The notes: a model not told the origin generated them from the sequence alone. Positions 1 through 7,743 are shown, counted from the first letter of the stretch. The stretch: DNA of 10,806 nt from CALZJC01 sp041574955 (GCA_041574955.1 JBFGNS010000144.1:1-10806), one strand, 5' to 3'. Numbers and translations are program-made.

Positions 1-12
1 CGGGCCCCCGCC

Positions 13-44
13 GGCTGGCGCTCCCTCCGTCCTGGCTGGCGCTC
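13..44. repeat. Two copies of an 11-base direct repeat
   Basis: GGCTGGCGCTC occurs at 13-23 and again at 34-44, a 21-base period. The intervening ten bases cannot be compared because the third copy is absent. The repeat may be the end of a small tandem array continuing to the left, or a chance duplication in GC-rich sequence. Confidence 0.3.
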
Positions 45-54
45 TCGGTACTGC

Positions 55-83
55 CTGTCATCCCGAGCGTAGCGAGGGATCTC
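55..83. repeat. REP-like palindromic intergenic repeat
   Basis: The sequence begins CTGTC, then shows ATCCC (60-64) and GGGAT (76-80) as inverted arms. Between them GA-GC-GTA-GC-GA can fold further: GC pairs with GC around a GTA triloop, and the two flanking GA dinucleotides face each other as tandem G-A mismatches. Sequences of the form CTGTCATCC-GAGCG-AAGCGA-GGATCT recur in intergenic regions of many GC-rich bacteria, to my knowledge without an assigned function. I recognise the pattern from memory, and copy number in this genome cannot be seen from one window. Confidence 0.5.
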
Positions 84-231
84 GGCTCCGGCGGTGGGGA
101 GGCGTGGCAGGTGCGTGGGAGGCAGGGCCCGGTCGCTGGGCCAGCGGTGGCCCGGGCTGCGCTCCAAAGGCGGGGGTGATGTCGCTCCGGCGGGCCTGGC
201 CGCGCGCCCCTGGTTCCACCGACCGCTCCTG

Positions 232-260
232 TTGACCCGCCATCGGCCTTGCCGTACCCT
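232..260 (+). promoter_or_regulatory. Candidate sigma70-type promoter of the dehydrogenase gene
   Basis: TTGACC (232-237) and TACCCT (255-260) are separated by 17 bases, the ideal spacing. The -35 matches five of six consensus bases. The -10 keeps the key first T, second A and last T but is otherwise poor. A start near 267 would give a leader of about 37 bases that begins almost at the hairpin at 269-291. The match is suggestive rather than strong. Confidence 0.35.
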
Positions 261-268
261 CTTGCCAC

Positions 269-291
269 CCCCGCGGCGTCCGTCCGCGGGG
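269..291 (+). promoter_or_regulatory. Perfect leader hairpin before the first gene
   Basis: CCCCGCGG (269-276) and CCGCGGGG (284-291) form a perfect 8-base-pair, all-G/C stem around the 7-base loop CGTCCGT. It ends 12 bases before the ATG at 304. The only purine-rich Shine-Dalgarno-like sequence upstream of that ATG is the GGGG at 288-291, which lies inside the stem. It could restrain translation, act as an operator, or protect the 5' end of the message. Confidence 0.45.
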
Positions 292-303
292 CTCTTGTAC
301 ACG

Positions 304-1200
304 ATGAGCGAGGTCACGACTCTGGGCGTCGTCGGCGCCGGCACGATGGGGCACGGCATCGCGCAGGTGGCGGCGCAGGCCGGCCTGCGGGTGGTGTTGG
401 TGGACGTCGTGCCGGCGGCGCTCGAGCGTGGGCTGGCCGGCATCGGCAAGGGGCTCGACCGGCTGGTGGCCAAGGGTCGGCTCGAGGCCGGTGAGCGCGA
501 CGGGGTGCTCGGGCGGATCGAGACCGCGGGCCAGCTCGAGGCTGTCGCCGGCTGCGAGCTGGTGGTCGAGGCGGTGGTCGAGAGGTACCAGGTGAAGCGC
601 GACGTGCTGGCCGAGCTCGACCGGCGGTGCGGCGCGGAGGCGATCCTGGCCAGCAACACCAGCTCGATCTCGATCACCAAACTGGCGGCAGCGACCGGCA
701 GGCCCGACAAGGTCATCGGCATGCACTTCATGAACCCGGTGCCGGTGATGAAGCTGGTCGAGGTGATCCGCGGTCTGGCCACCGCGCAGCAGACCTACGA
801 GCGGGTGGCCGAGACCGCGCGGCGGCTGGGCAAGACACCGGTGGAGGTGCGCGACTCACCCGGCTTCGTCTCCAACCGCGTGCTGCTGCCGATGATCAAC
901 GAGGCGGTCTTCTGCCTCTACGAAGGCGTCGGCGACGTGCGCGCCGTGGACGAGGTGATGCGGCTGGGGATGAACCACCCGATGGGGCCGCTGGCGCTGG
1001 CCGACCTGATCGGTCTCGACGTCTGTCTCGACATCCTGCGGGTGCTGGGTGACGGCTTCGCCGACCCCAAGTACCGTCCCTGCCCGCTGCTGGTGTCGAT
1101 GGTGGACGCCGGCTACCTCGGGCGCAAGGCCGGCCGCGGTTTCTACACCTACGACGACGGCGACCAGCGGACCTTCGATCCCGCCGGCGGCTACCGATGA
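304..1200 (+). CDS. 3-hydroxybutyryl/3-hydroxyacyl-CoA dehydrogenase (PaaH/Hbd family)
   Basis: A 298-residue NAD(P)-dependent dehydrogenase that interconverts L-3-hydroxyacyl-CoA and 3-oxoacyl-CoA, used in beta-oxidation, butyrate or phenylacetate metabolism; it is cytoplasmic. The Rossmann motif GAGTMG is at 11-16, with an acidic D34 ending the second strand as in NAD-preferring members. By alignment with mammalian short-chain HAD, S120 (in SNTSS), H141 and E153 (in HFMNPVPVMKLVEV) and N191 match the catalytic Ser, His, Glu and Asn. The C-terminal helical dimer domain follows and ends in the usual GRKAGRGFYTY. Length is normal (about 280-300). The ATG at 304 is chosen because it gives the standard N-terminus (MSEVTTLGVVGAGTMG); its ribosome site is weak and buried in a hairpin. 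Chain-length preference (Hbd, PaaH or FadB2-like) cannot be read from sequence. It is followed after 61 bases by the TPR gene. Confidence 0.93.
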   Translation: MSEVTTLGVVGAGTMGHGIAQVAAQAGLRVVLVDVVPAALERGLAGIGKGLDRLVAKGRLEAGERDGVLGRIETAGQLEAVAGCELVVEAVVERYQVKRDVLAELDRRCGAEAILASNTSSISITKLAAATGRPDKVIGMHFMNPVPVMKLVEVIRGLATAQQTYERVAETARRLGKTPVEVRDSPGFVSNRVLLPMINEAVFCLYEGVGDVRAVDEVMRLGMNHPMGPLALADLIGLDVCLDILRVLGDGFADPKYRPCPLLVSMVDAGYLGRKAGRGFYTYDDGDQRTFDPAGGYR

Positions 1201-1261
1201 GCCGAGCGATGCCGGCCGCCGTCAGCGAGCGCTCCGGCCGGGCGCGGAGAGCGCGGTAGCC

Positions 1262-3127
1262 GTGTACTGCCAGGCCTGCGGCAGCTACAACGCCGACGAC
1301 GCCGAGTTCTGCGCGCGCTGCCAGCAGAAGCTGCTGGTGGTCTCGGGCAGCTTCGCCAGCGAAGAGCTGGAGGCCGAGCAGCAGGTCGAGGAGGGCGGCT
1401 TCTCGCTCGACGAGCACCTGCTCGAGCGCATCTCGGTGCTCGAGGAGGCGGTCAAGCGCACCGCCGAGACGGTGCGGCACCTGGTGGCGGCGCACAGCCA
1501 GCAGGAGCGCAGCATCCTGGTCAACCAGACCGGTATCAGCGCCCTGCGCGAGCTGCTGCAGGACAAGCGGCTGCTGGCCGAGGACGAGTGGAGCGACCTG
1601 TGGCAGGCCAAGATGGACGGCCAGCTGATGGCGGTGGAGAAGCGCGAGCGGTTCGCCGAGCTCAAGGACCGGATCTCGGGGCTGTTCAAGGGCAAGCAGC
1701 GGCGGCTGTTCGGCAAGCTGCTGGCCGACGCCGAGGCGGCGCTGCTGGCGCTCGACGTCGAGCGCGCGCTGCCGGCGCTCGAGGCCGCCTTCAAGCTCGA
1801 CCGCGAGAACTACGAGCTGGCGTTCTTCATCGGCGAGACCTACTTCAACGACGGCCAGGCGGAGGTGGCGCTGGGCTTCATGCGCCGGGTGCTGGAGGTC
1901 AAACCCGATCACTACGAGGGGCTGGTCTACAGCGGCGTCATCCTGCACGAACGCGGCGAGTCGGGGCGCGCCGAGGAGTTCCTGAAGCGCGCCGTGGCGC
2001 TTCACCCCGACAGCTTCCTGCCGCACTTCAGCCTGGGAGCGGTCTACGCCGCCCACGGCCGGCTGTCACGGGCGGTGGCGCTGCTCGAGCGCGCGGTGGA
2101 GGTGGACCCGGTGCCGCAGGCGCTCTACCTGCTGGCCAGCTGCCTGTACGAGATGGGCCGCCTCACCGGCGCCATCGAGACGCTGCAGCGGCTGGTGCGG
2201 CACGACCCGGCCAACGAGGAGGCCCACCACCTGCTGGGGCTGGCCTACCTCGATCGCGGCTGGAACCGCAAGGCGCTGGCGGCGTTCCGCCAGGCGCAGC
2301 GGCTCAACCCCAAGCGGCTGCGCTACCGCGACCTGGTGCGCTACCTGTCGGGAGGCGACAGCTCGCCGCTGCCGGCGGTGTCGGGCGAGGCGCGGGTGTG
2401 GCTGATGCGCGCCGAGGACCACCTGTCGCGCGAGCAGGCCGAGCCGGCGTTCAGCTGCTACCGCAAGGCGCTGGTCGCGGAGCCCGACAGCCCGACCCTG
2501 CTGCTGTCCTACGCCCTCGCCTGCCTGCGCCACGACCGCAACCGCGAGGCCGAGGCGCTGGCCCGCCGGCTGCTGGCGCAGGAGCCCGACGAGATGCTCA
2601 AGGCCACCGCCTACGCCGCGCTGATGGAGGCGCTCAGGAGCGAGGGCCAGCTGCGCGAGGGCAACTCGCTCGGCGAGCGCCTGCTGGCCGAGGGCGAGAG
2701 CGACTACGCGCGCAGCATCGCCTACTACGAGATGGCCCACAACCTGGCGGAGATGGAGGAGGACCTGGACCGCGCCCTCGAGTACGCGCTCGAGGCGCTC
2801 GACCTGGCGCCGCAGGAGCTGCGCCAGTTTCCGCTGGCGGCGGTGGGCTGGGTGCACTACAAGCGCAAGGAGTTCCGCCAGGCGGTGGAGTACCTGCGCA
2901 GGGCGAGCGAGATCGGCCGCTCGGCGGCGACCCTGACCCACCTGGGGATGGCGCTGCTGGCGGCGGGCGACGAGACCCTGGCGCGTGAGACGCTGGCCGA
3001 GGCGCGCCGCGCCGGCGAGGGCAGCTCGCTCGAGCAGCGCCTGATGGAGTGCCTCAAGGACTCCGGGCGGCTGCACGACCGGGTGCGCAGCGGCGAGCGC
3101 CGCGGCGTCCCCGGCCGCCGCGACTGA
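1262..3127 (+). CDS. Zinc-ribbon TPR-repeat protein of unknown function
   Basis: A 621-residue, apparently cytoplasmic protein without signal peptide or membrane segment. It opens with a compact zinc ribbon, CQACGSYNADDAEFCARC, with C3, C6, C17 and C20 as likely metal ligands. A charged, probably coiled-coil stretch (about 32-145) follows. From about 150 to the end come TPR repeats in two blocks (about 155-360 and 380-600), split by a short GGDSSPLP linker near 364-371. The GTG at 1262 is chosen because it places the zinc ribbon at the very N-terminus and has GGAGA (1246-1250) 11 bases upstream; the only in-frame ATG before it (1049) lies inside the dehydrogenase gene. TPRs scaffold protein complexes and the ribbon may bind nucleic acid or protein, but I do not recognise a named family. 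Its position between the dehydrogenase and proS, 22 bases before the latter, suggests co-transcription and not necessarily a shared role. Confidence 0.85.
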   Translation: MYCQACGSYNADDAEFCARCQQKLLVVSGSFASEELEAEQQVEEGGFSLDEHLLERISVLEEAVKRTAETVRHLVAAHSQQERSILVNQTGISALRELLQDKRLLAEDEWSDLWQAKMDGQLMAVEKRERFAELKDRISGLFKGKQRRLFGKLLADAEAALLALDVERALPALEAAFKLDRENYELAFFIGETYFNDGQAEVALGFMRRVLEVKPDHYEGLVYSGVILHERGESGRAEEFLKRAVALHPDSFLPHFSLGAVYAAHGRLSRAVALLERAVEVDPVPQALYLLASCLYEMGRLTGAIETLQRLVRHDPANEEAHHLLGLAYLDRGWNRKALAAFRQAQRLNPKRLRYRDLVRYLSGGDSSPLPAVSGEARVWLMRAEDHLSREQAEPAFSCYRKALVAEPDSPTLLLSYALACLRHDRNREAEALARRLLAQEPDEMLKATAYAALMEALRSEGQLREGNSLGERLLAEGESDYARSIAYYEMAHNLAEMEEDLDRALEYALEALDLAPQELRQFPLAAVGWVHYKRKEFRQAVEYLRRASEIGRSAATLTHLGMALLAAGDETLARETLAEARRAGEGSSLEQRLMECLKDSGRLHDRVRSGERRGVPGRRD

Positions 3128-3149
3128 CCGCCACCAGAGGGGGACCGCA

Positions 3150-4853
3150 ATGCGCTGGAGCCGCTACTACCTGTTCACCGCCCGCGAGGCGCCCAAGGAC
3201 GCCGAGGTGGTGAGCCACACCCTGATGTCGCGCGCCGGCATGATCCGCAAGCTGGCGGCCGGCATCTACAGCTACCTGCCGCTCGGCTGGCGCAGCCTCG
3301 ACAAGCTGATGGCGATCGTGCGTCGCGAGATGGACGCGGCCGGCGGCGCCGAGCTGCTGATGCCGGCGATCCAGCCGGCCGAGCTGTGGCACGAGTCGGG
3401 CCGCTGGCAGGCCTACGGCAAGGAGCTGCTGCGCATCCAGGACCGCCACGAGCGGGACTTCTGCTTCGGCCCCACTCACGAGGAGGTGGTGACCGACATC
3501 GTCCGGCGCGACGTCAAGAGCTACCGCCAGCTGCCGTTCAACCTCTACCAGATCCAGGACAAGTTCCGCGACGAGATCCGGCCGCGCTTCGGACTGATGC
3601 GCGGACGCGAGTTCCTGATGAAGGACGCCTATTCGTTCGACGTCGACGACGCCGGCCTCGACGTCTCCTACGAGGCGATGCGCGCCGCCTACTGCAGGAT
3701 CTTCGAGGCCTGCGGGCTGGACTACACCATGGTCGAGGCCGACACCGGAACCATCGGCGGCTCGGCGTCGCACGAGTTCATGGTGGTGGCGGAGACCGGC
3801 GAGAGCGCTGTGGTCAGGTGCCCGGAGTGCGGCTACGCCGCCAACGTGGAGAAGGCGGAGACCGGCGAGCTGCCGGCTCCCGAGGCGGCGCCGCCGGCCG
3901 AGCTCGCGCAGCTCCCGACGCCCGGCAAGACGACCGTCGAGGAGGTAGCCGAGCTGCTCGGGGTCGAGCCGCGCCGGGTGGTCAAGACGCTGATCTACGA
4001 CACCGCCGAGGGGCCGGTGGCGGCGCTGATGCGCGGCGACCGCGAGGTCAACGAGATCAAGCTGGGCAACCTGGTGGGCGGCGGTGAGCTGCGGCTGGCC
4101 GACGACGCGACGGTGGCCCGGCTGAGCGGCGCGCCGGTCGGCTTCGCCGGCCCGGTGGGGCTCGAGGGCGTGCGGCTGATCGCCGACCGCAGCGTCCGGC
4201 CGCTGACCAACTTCGTGTGCGGCGCCAACGCCGCCGACGCCCACTACACCGGCACCAACTGGGGGCGCGACGTCGACCTCGCCGAGTGGCACGACCTGCT
4301 GCTGGCCGGCGCCGGCGACCCGTGCCCGCGCTGCGACGGCAGCCTGGAGCTGTTCCGCGGCATCGAGGTGGGGCACATCTTCAAGCTCGGCACCAAGTAC
4401 TCGCAGGCGATGGGCTGCGCCTACACCGACGAGGCGGGCGAGCTCCAGCCGATGGTGATGGGCTGCTACGGGCTCGGCATCGGCCGCACCGTGGCCGCCG
4501 CCATCGAGCAGAACCACGACGCCGACGGCATCATCTGGCCCCGCCCGCTGGCGCCGTTCGAGGTGGTGCTGCTGTCGCTCAACCCCAACGAGCCCGAGGT
4601 GGTGCGGGTGGCCGACGCGCTCTACGATGCGCTCCGCGAGAAGGGCGTCGAGGTGCTCTACGACGACCGCGACGAGCGCCCGGGCGTCAAGTTCAAGGAC
4701 GCCGACCTGGTGGGCTTCCCGGTCCGGGTGGTAGTCGGTGCCAGGAGCCTGGCCGAGGACAAGATCGAGCTGTCCACCCGGCGCGAGCGCGAGAAGCTGA
4801 TGGTTGCTTCAGCCAACGCGGTCGAAAAGGCGCTCGAGCTGCTGCTGGCCTGA
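3150..4853 (+). CDS. proS: Prolyl-tRNA synthetase, bacterial type with editing insertion
   Basis: A 567-residue class II synthetase that charges tRNA-Pro with proline. Motif 1 falls around 43-75. The TxE loop is THE (109-111). Motif 2 contains FRDE (139-142) followed by RPRFGLMRGREFLMKDAYSF, and motif 3 is GCYGLGIGRT (438-447) with R446. The YbaK-like editing insertion (INS), which hydrolyses misacylated Ala-tRNA-Pro, lies between motifs 2 and 3 (about 224-408) and carries K279, the same number as the editing lysine known in E. coli. Two cysteine pairs, CPEC (224-227) and CPRC (392-395), flank the insertion and may bind zinc. The anticodon-binding domain occupies about 470-567, including DDRDERPGVKFKDADLVGFP. 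Length matches the usual 565-575. The ATG at 3150 has AGAGGGGGA (3136-3144) five bases upstream. There is no archaeal-type C-terminal zinc domain. Nothing looks damaged. Confidence 0.98.
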   Translation: MRWSRYYLFTAREAPKDAEVVSHTLMSRAGMIRKLAAGIYSYLPLGWRSLDKLMAIVRREMDAAGGAELLMPAIQPAELWHESGRWQAYGKELLRIQDRHERDFCFGPTHEEVVTDIVRRDVKSYRQLPFNLYQIQDKFRDEIRPRFGLMRGREFLMKDAYSFDVDDAGLDVSYEAMRAAYCRIFEACGLDYTMVEADTGTIGGSASHEFMVVAETGESAVVRCPECGYAANVEKAETGELPAPEAAPPAELAQLPTPGKTTVEEVAELLGVEPRRVVKTLIYDTAEGPVAALMRGDREVNEIKLGNLVGGGELRLADDATVARLSGAPVGFAGPVGLEGVRLIADRSVRPLTNFVCGANAADAHYTGTNWGRDVDLAEWHDLLLAGAGDPCPRCDGSLELFRGIEVGHIFKLGTKYSQAMGCAYTDEAGELQPMVMGCYGLGIGRTVAAAIEQNHDADGIIWPRPLAPFEVVLLSLNPNEPEVVRVADALYDALREKGVEVLYDDRDERPGVKFKDADLVGFPVRVVVGARSLAEDKIELSTRREREKLMVASANAVEKALELLLA

Positions 4854-4917
4854 GATCGGTTCCTCGCCGGCCGCCCGCGAGGAGGCTCCGATCGCGCCAC
4901 CGTGCTCCTTCAGGAGC
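4854..4917. terminator. Hairpins between convergent proS and kinase genes
   Basis: Directly after the proS stop, GATCGG (4854-4859) pairs with CCGATC (4888-4893), and inside it TCCTCGC (4861-4867) pairs with GCGAGGA (4877-4883) around a 9-base loop, separated by a 1-versus-4-base internal loop. A second small hairpin, GCTCC-TTCA-GGAGC (4904-4917), has the minus-strand kinase stop in its loop. Neither has a T-run, so these are not textbook intrinsic terminators. In a 56-base convergent gap they could still stop or stabilise both messages. Confidence 0.5.
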
Positions 4918-7732
4918 CGCTCAGGGCTGCCAGGGCGTCAGCAGTAGCGCGGGTGCGGGCGTGCTCCGCGCCGAGCGTCTGGCGCTGGATCTCGAGGGCC
5001 CGGGCCAGCAGCGCCCGGGCCTCGTGGGGCCGAGCCTGCTCGGCGCGCAGCTGCCCCTGCTGGCTCAGCGTCTCGGCGAGATGCGGGTCGGGCGGACCCT
5101 CGGACCCCTCGTACAGCAGCCGGGCTCGCTCGAACAGCGACCAGGCCTCGTCGGCGCGGCCCTGGCGGCGGCGTAAGACGCCTTGGAGATGCAGCACCGA
5201 AGCGACCGCGGGGCTTTCGGGCCCGTCGGTCTGGCGGCGCATCTCGAGCACCCGCTCGAACTGTGACTCGGCCAGCGGGTAGCGAGCCTGCTCCAGGTAG
5301 AGGCGTCCGAGGTCGAGCCGGGCGGTGGCCAGCGCCTCGCTGTCGCTGCCGAGCAGCCCCTCCATCGCCAGGATGCGCGCGAAGGTCGACTCGGCCTCGG
5401 CGAACCGGCGCTGCTCGAGGTAGGCAGCGGCCAGGTCGCCGAGATGATGCGCGATCTTGGCGTGGTTGCCGGGGACTGCCTTTTGCGCGATCGTGGCCAC
5501 TTGCTCGAAGATGCCGATCGTCTCGGCGTATCGCCCCTGAGCCCACAGGAGCTTGGCGTAGCCGTGCAGCGCCTCTCCCCAGCGCCAGTGGTTGGAGTCT
5601 GGGCCGAAGAGCTTCCTGCCGGTGTCGAGCACGCGCTCCATCAACGGCTCGGCCTCGCTCAGCCGTCCGATGTGCAGGTAGGTCACCCCCAGGTGGTAGG
5701 CGGTCATGGCGACGTCCGGATGATCCGGTCCGAGCACCCGCTCCTGAATCGCCAGCGCTCTCTGGTAGAGATCGATGGCCTCGCCGTTCTTGCCGACCTG
5801 CCGCTTCGCAGCCGCGAGCAGGTACACGGTCCTGGCGAGGTCGGGGTGGTCCGGCGGCAGCGCCCCTTCCTGGATCGTCAGTGCCCGCTCGGCCTGCAGC
5901 TCGGCGTCTTCGAGCCGGTGGAGATAGAAGCTGTTGCGGGCCTGTGACCACAGCGACGAGGCGAGCTCCAGGGCCTGCGGTCCCACGAGCCGCTCCTGCA
6001 GCGGGATCAGGGTGTCGAACGCCGTGGCGGCCTTCTCGAACTGCCGCTGCTCTGTGTAGAGATAGGCCAGCCGGCTGAGCGTCTCGGCGACGGCGGCGTG
6101 TTCCAGGCCCACGGCTTCGCGGCGGATCGCGAGCGCTCTCTGCAGGTGCCGTTCCGCGTCTTTGTAGGCTCCCAGGGTGGTCTCGACGGCGGCGAGCTCC
6201 TGCAGAGAGTCGGCGGTGTCGAGGTGAGCGTCGCCCAGCGACTGATTGCGCACCACCACAGCTCGCTCGAGCCAGGGCTCGGCGTCGCGCAGCAGTCCCA
6301 GGCCCCGGTAGACCTTGCCCAGCGTGTGGAGCAGCCGGCTCTGCACCACCGGCTGCCCGGCGAGCTCGTCCTCGATGCGCGCGGCGCCACGTTCGAGGAT
6401 CTCGCGGGCGGTGATCTGCCGGCCGCGCGCCTCGCTGGGGTCGGAGACCTCGAACAGTCGGACCACGAAGTCCGAGACCCGACGCGCCGTCTCGGCTTCG
6501 GTCTGCGCCAGCCGTTCGGCCCGGCGAGCCCGTATCAGGCCCAGGGTGGTACCGACGGTGCCGGCCACCAGGGTGAGCGCCACCAGCGCCGCCGCCGTCA
6601 CCCCGACGCGGTGGCGGCGTACGAACTTATGCGCCCGGTAGGCGGTGCCGGGTGGCCCCGCCACTACCGGTTCGTGGCGCAGGTGGCGCCCGACGTCTTC
6701 CGCCAGGGCGCTGGCCGAGCCGTAGCGACGCGTGCGGTCCTTGTCCAGCGCCTTCATGACGATCCAGTCGAGATCGCCCGCCAGGCTCCCGGCGAGCGTA
6801 GCCGGCTCCAGCCGGCGCCTGGCCGCCAGCGCCGACGAGGTCCCGCCGAGACGGCTGACGCGGGTGCTCGGGCGCGGTGGCTCGTCCTCGCGGATGCGGC
6901 GCTGGATCTCGACGAAGCCGGCGCGGCGCAGCTCGTGTGGGTCGAATGGCGGCAACCCGGCGAGCAGCTCGTACAGCAGCGCGCCGAGCGAGTAGACGTC
7001 GCTGCGGGTGTCGATATCGAGCCCGGTCATCTCGGCCTGCTCCGGGCTCATGTACTCCGGCGTGCCGATCAGCTGCCCGAACTCGGTGAAGACCGTCTTC
7101 TCGGTCAGGCGGCGGGCGGTGGCCTTGGCGACGCCGAAATCGATCACCTTGGGCAGCGGCCGCTCGTCGCGCACCGTCACCAGGATGTTCGACGGCTTCA
7201 GGTCGCGGTGGATGATGCCCTTCTGGTGGGCGTGCTGAACGGCGTCGCAGACCTGGCGGAAGAGCTCCAGCCGCTCACCTGTCGGCAAGCGGTGTCGATC
7301 GCAGTAGGCGGTGATGGGCTCGCCCTCGACGTACTCCATGACGAAGTAGGGCCGGCCGGTCTCGCTCACCCCCGCATCGTAGATGGCGGCGATCGAGGGA
7401 TGGCTCATCAGCGCCAGCGCCTGGCGCTCCGACTCGAAGCGAGCCAGGATCTGCTTGGAATCCATCCCAGCGCGAATCAGCTTGAGCGCGACCCGCCGCC
7501 GGACCGGCTCCTGCTGCTCGGCCGCCCAGACCTCACCCATGCCGCCCACGCCCAGCTTTTGACGTAGGCGGTACGGGCCGATTCGAGAGGGCGTCGTGTC
7601 GCCGGCGACGGTAGCCGCCGGCCGGCATGCCGGCGTGGACCCGCCGTCTGTGAGGGTCTCTTCGGTCTCGGTGCGGGGGCCGTTGGGGGGCGGCCGCTCA
7701 CCGGTGCCGCTCGGGGAGAAGGTTCTCGACAC
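4910..7732 (-). CDS. Membrane-anchored Ser/Thr protein kinase with C-terminal TPRs
   Basis: A 940-residue Hanks-type (PknB-like) kinase. After a disordered Pro/Thr-rich N-terminus (1-50), the kinase domain (about 53-350) shows the glycine loop GVGGMG (61-66), VALK with K84, HRDLKPSN (175-182), DFG (198-200) and GTPEYMSPEQ (223-232), so all catalytic residues are present. A hydrophobic stretch (about 376-400) after basic residues is a single membrane segment. A juxtamembrane region with FEVSDPSEARG and TAREIL leads into about eleven 42-residue TPRs of the kinesin-light-chain type (about 440-930). With the kinase inside, one crossing would put the TPRs outside the cytoplasm. The GTG at 7732 is chosen for its perfect AGGAGG five bases upstream; the ATG at 7891 in the same frame lies between the -35 and -10 of the predicted promoter. 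It has its own promoter and converges on proS. Substrates are unknown. Confidence 0.92.
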   Translation of the reverse strand: MSRTFSPSGTGERPPPNGPRTETEETLTDGGSTPACRPAATVAGDTTPSRIGPYRLRQKLGVGGMGEVWAAEQQEPVRRRVALKLIRAGMDSKQILARFESERQALALMSHPSIAAIYDAGVSETGRPYFVMEYVEGEPITAYCDRHRLPTGERLELFRQVCDAVQHAHQKGIIHRDLKPSNILVTVRDERPLPKVIDFGVAKATARRLTEKTVFTEFGQLIGTPEYMSPEQAEMTGLDIDTRSDVYSLGALLYELLAGLPPFDPHELRRAGFVEIQRRIREDEPPRPSTRVSRLGGTSSALAARRRLEPATLAGSLAGDLDWIVMKALDKDRTRRYGSASALAEDVGRHLRHEPVVAGPPGTAYRAHKFVRRHRVGVTAAALVALTLVAGTVGTTLGLIRARRAERLAQTEAETARRVSDFVVRLFEVSDPSEARGRQITAREILERGAARIEDELAGQPVVQSRLLHTLGKVYRGLGLLRDAEPWLERAVVVRNQSLGDAHLDTADSLQELAAVETTLGAYKDAERHLQRALAIRREAVGLEHAAVAETLSRLAYLYTEQRQFEKAATAFDTLIPLQERLVGPQALELASSLWSQARNSFYLHRLEDAELQAERALTIQEGALPPDHPDLARTVYLLAAAKRQVGKNGEAIDLYQRALAIQERVLGPDHPDVAMTAYHLGVTYLHIGRLSEAEPLMERVLDTGRKLFGPDSNHWRWGEALHGYAKLLWAQGRYAETIGIFEQVATIAQKAVPGNHAKIAHHLGDLAAAYLEQRRFAEAESTFARILAMEGLLGSDSEALATARLDLGRLYLEQARYPLAESQFERVLEMRRQTDGPESPAVASVLHLQGVLRRRQGRADEAWSLFERARLLYEGSEGPPDPHLAETLSQQGQLRAEQARPHEARALLARALEIQRQTLGAEHARTRATADALAALSGS

Positions 7733-7737
7733 CGCTG

Positions 7738-7743
7738 CCTCCT
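7738..7743 (-). promoter_or_regulatory. Shine-Dalgarno site that fixes the kinase start
   Basis: On the minus strand AGGAGG is followed by five bases (CAGCG) and then GTG (7732-7730). This is a full anti-16S match at good spacing. It supports the GTG over the in-frame ATG 159 bases further upstream. Confidence 0.8.

Larger units (their letters stand above)
1..303. other. Non-coding upstream region
   Basis: No convincing gene lies here. Open frames on either strand are long only because stop codons are rare at this GC content, and their translations are Arg/Pro/Ala-rich without family motifs. The stretch holds a short direct repeat (13-44), a REP-like palindrome (55-83), a promoter-like pair (232-260) and a perfect hairpin (269-291) just before the first gene. 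The plus-strand frame of the first gene stays open back to position 94, but those 70 extra residues are not part of the dehydrogenase family and precede the expected N-terminal Rossmann strand. Confidence 0.6.

Noticed and set aside
94..303. N-terminal extension of the dehydrogenase
   Set aside because: The 70 extra residues are absent from the family and would precede the standard Rossmann N-terminus. The region also holds a promoter-like pair and a hairpin.
58..726. Long minus-strand open frame opposite the dehydrogenase gene
   Set aside because: Its product is Arg/His/Pro-rich with no family motif, and the opposite strand holds an unmistakable dehydrogenase with all catalytic residues.
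1212..1241. CCGGCCG/CGGCCGG inverted pair between the dehydrogenase and TPR genes
   Set aside because: Seven G/C pairs with a 16-base loop are expected by chance at this composition, there is no T-run, and it lies just before a ribosome site. It is too weak to call a terminator.
3054..4517. 487-codon open frame antisense to proS
   Set aside because: It mirrors the codon bias of proS at high GC and its translation is low-complexity. proS is intact across the same bases.
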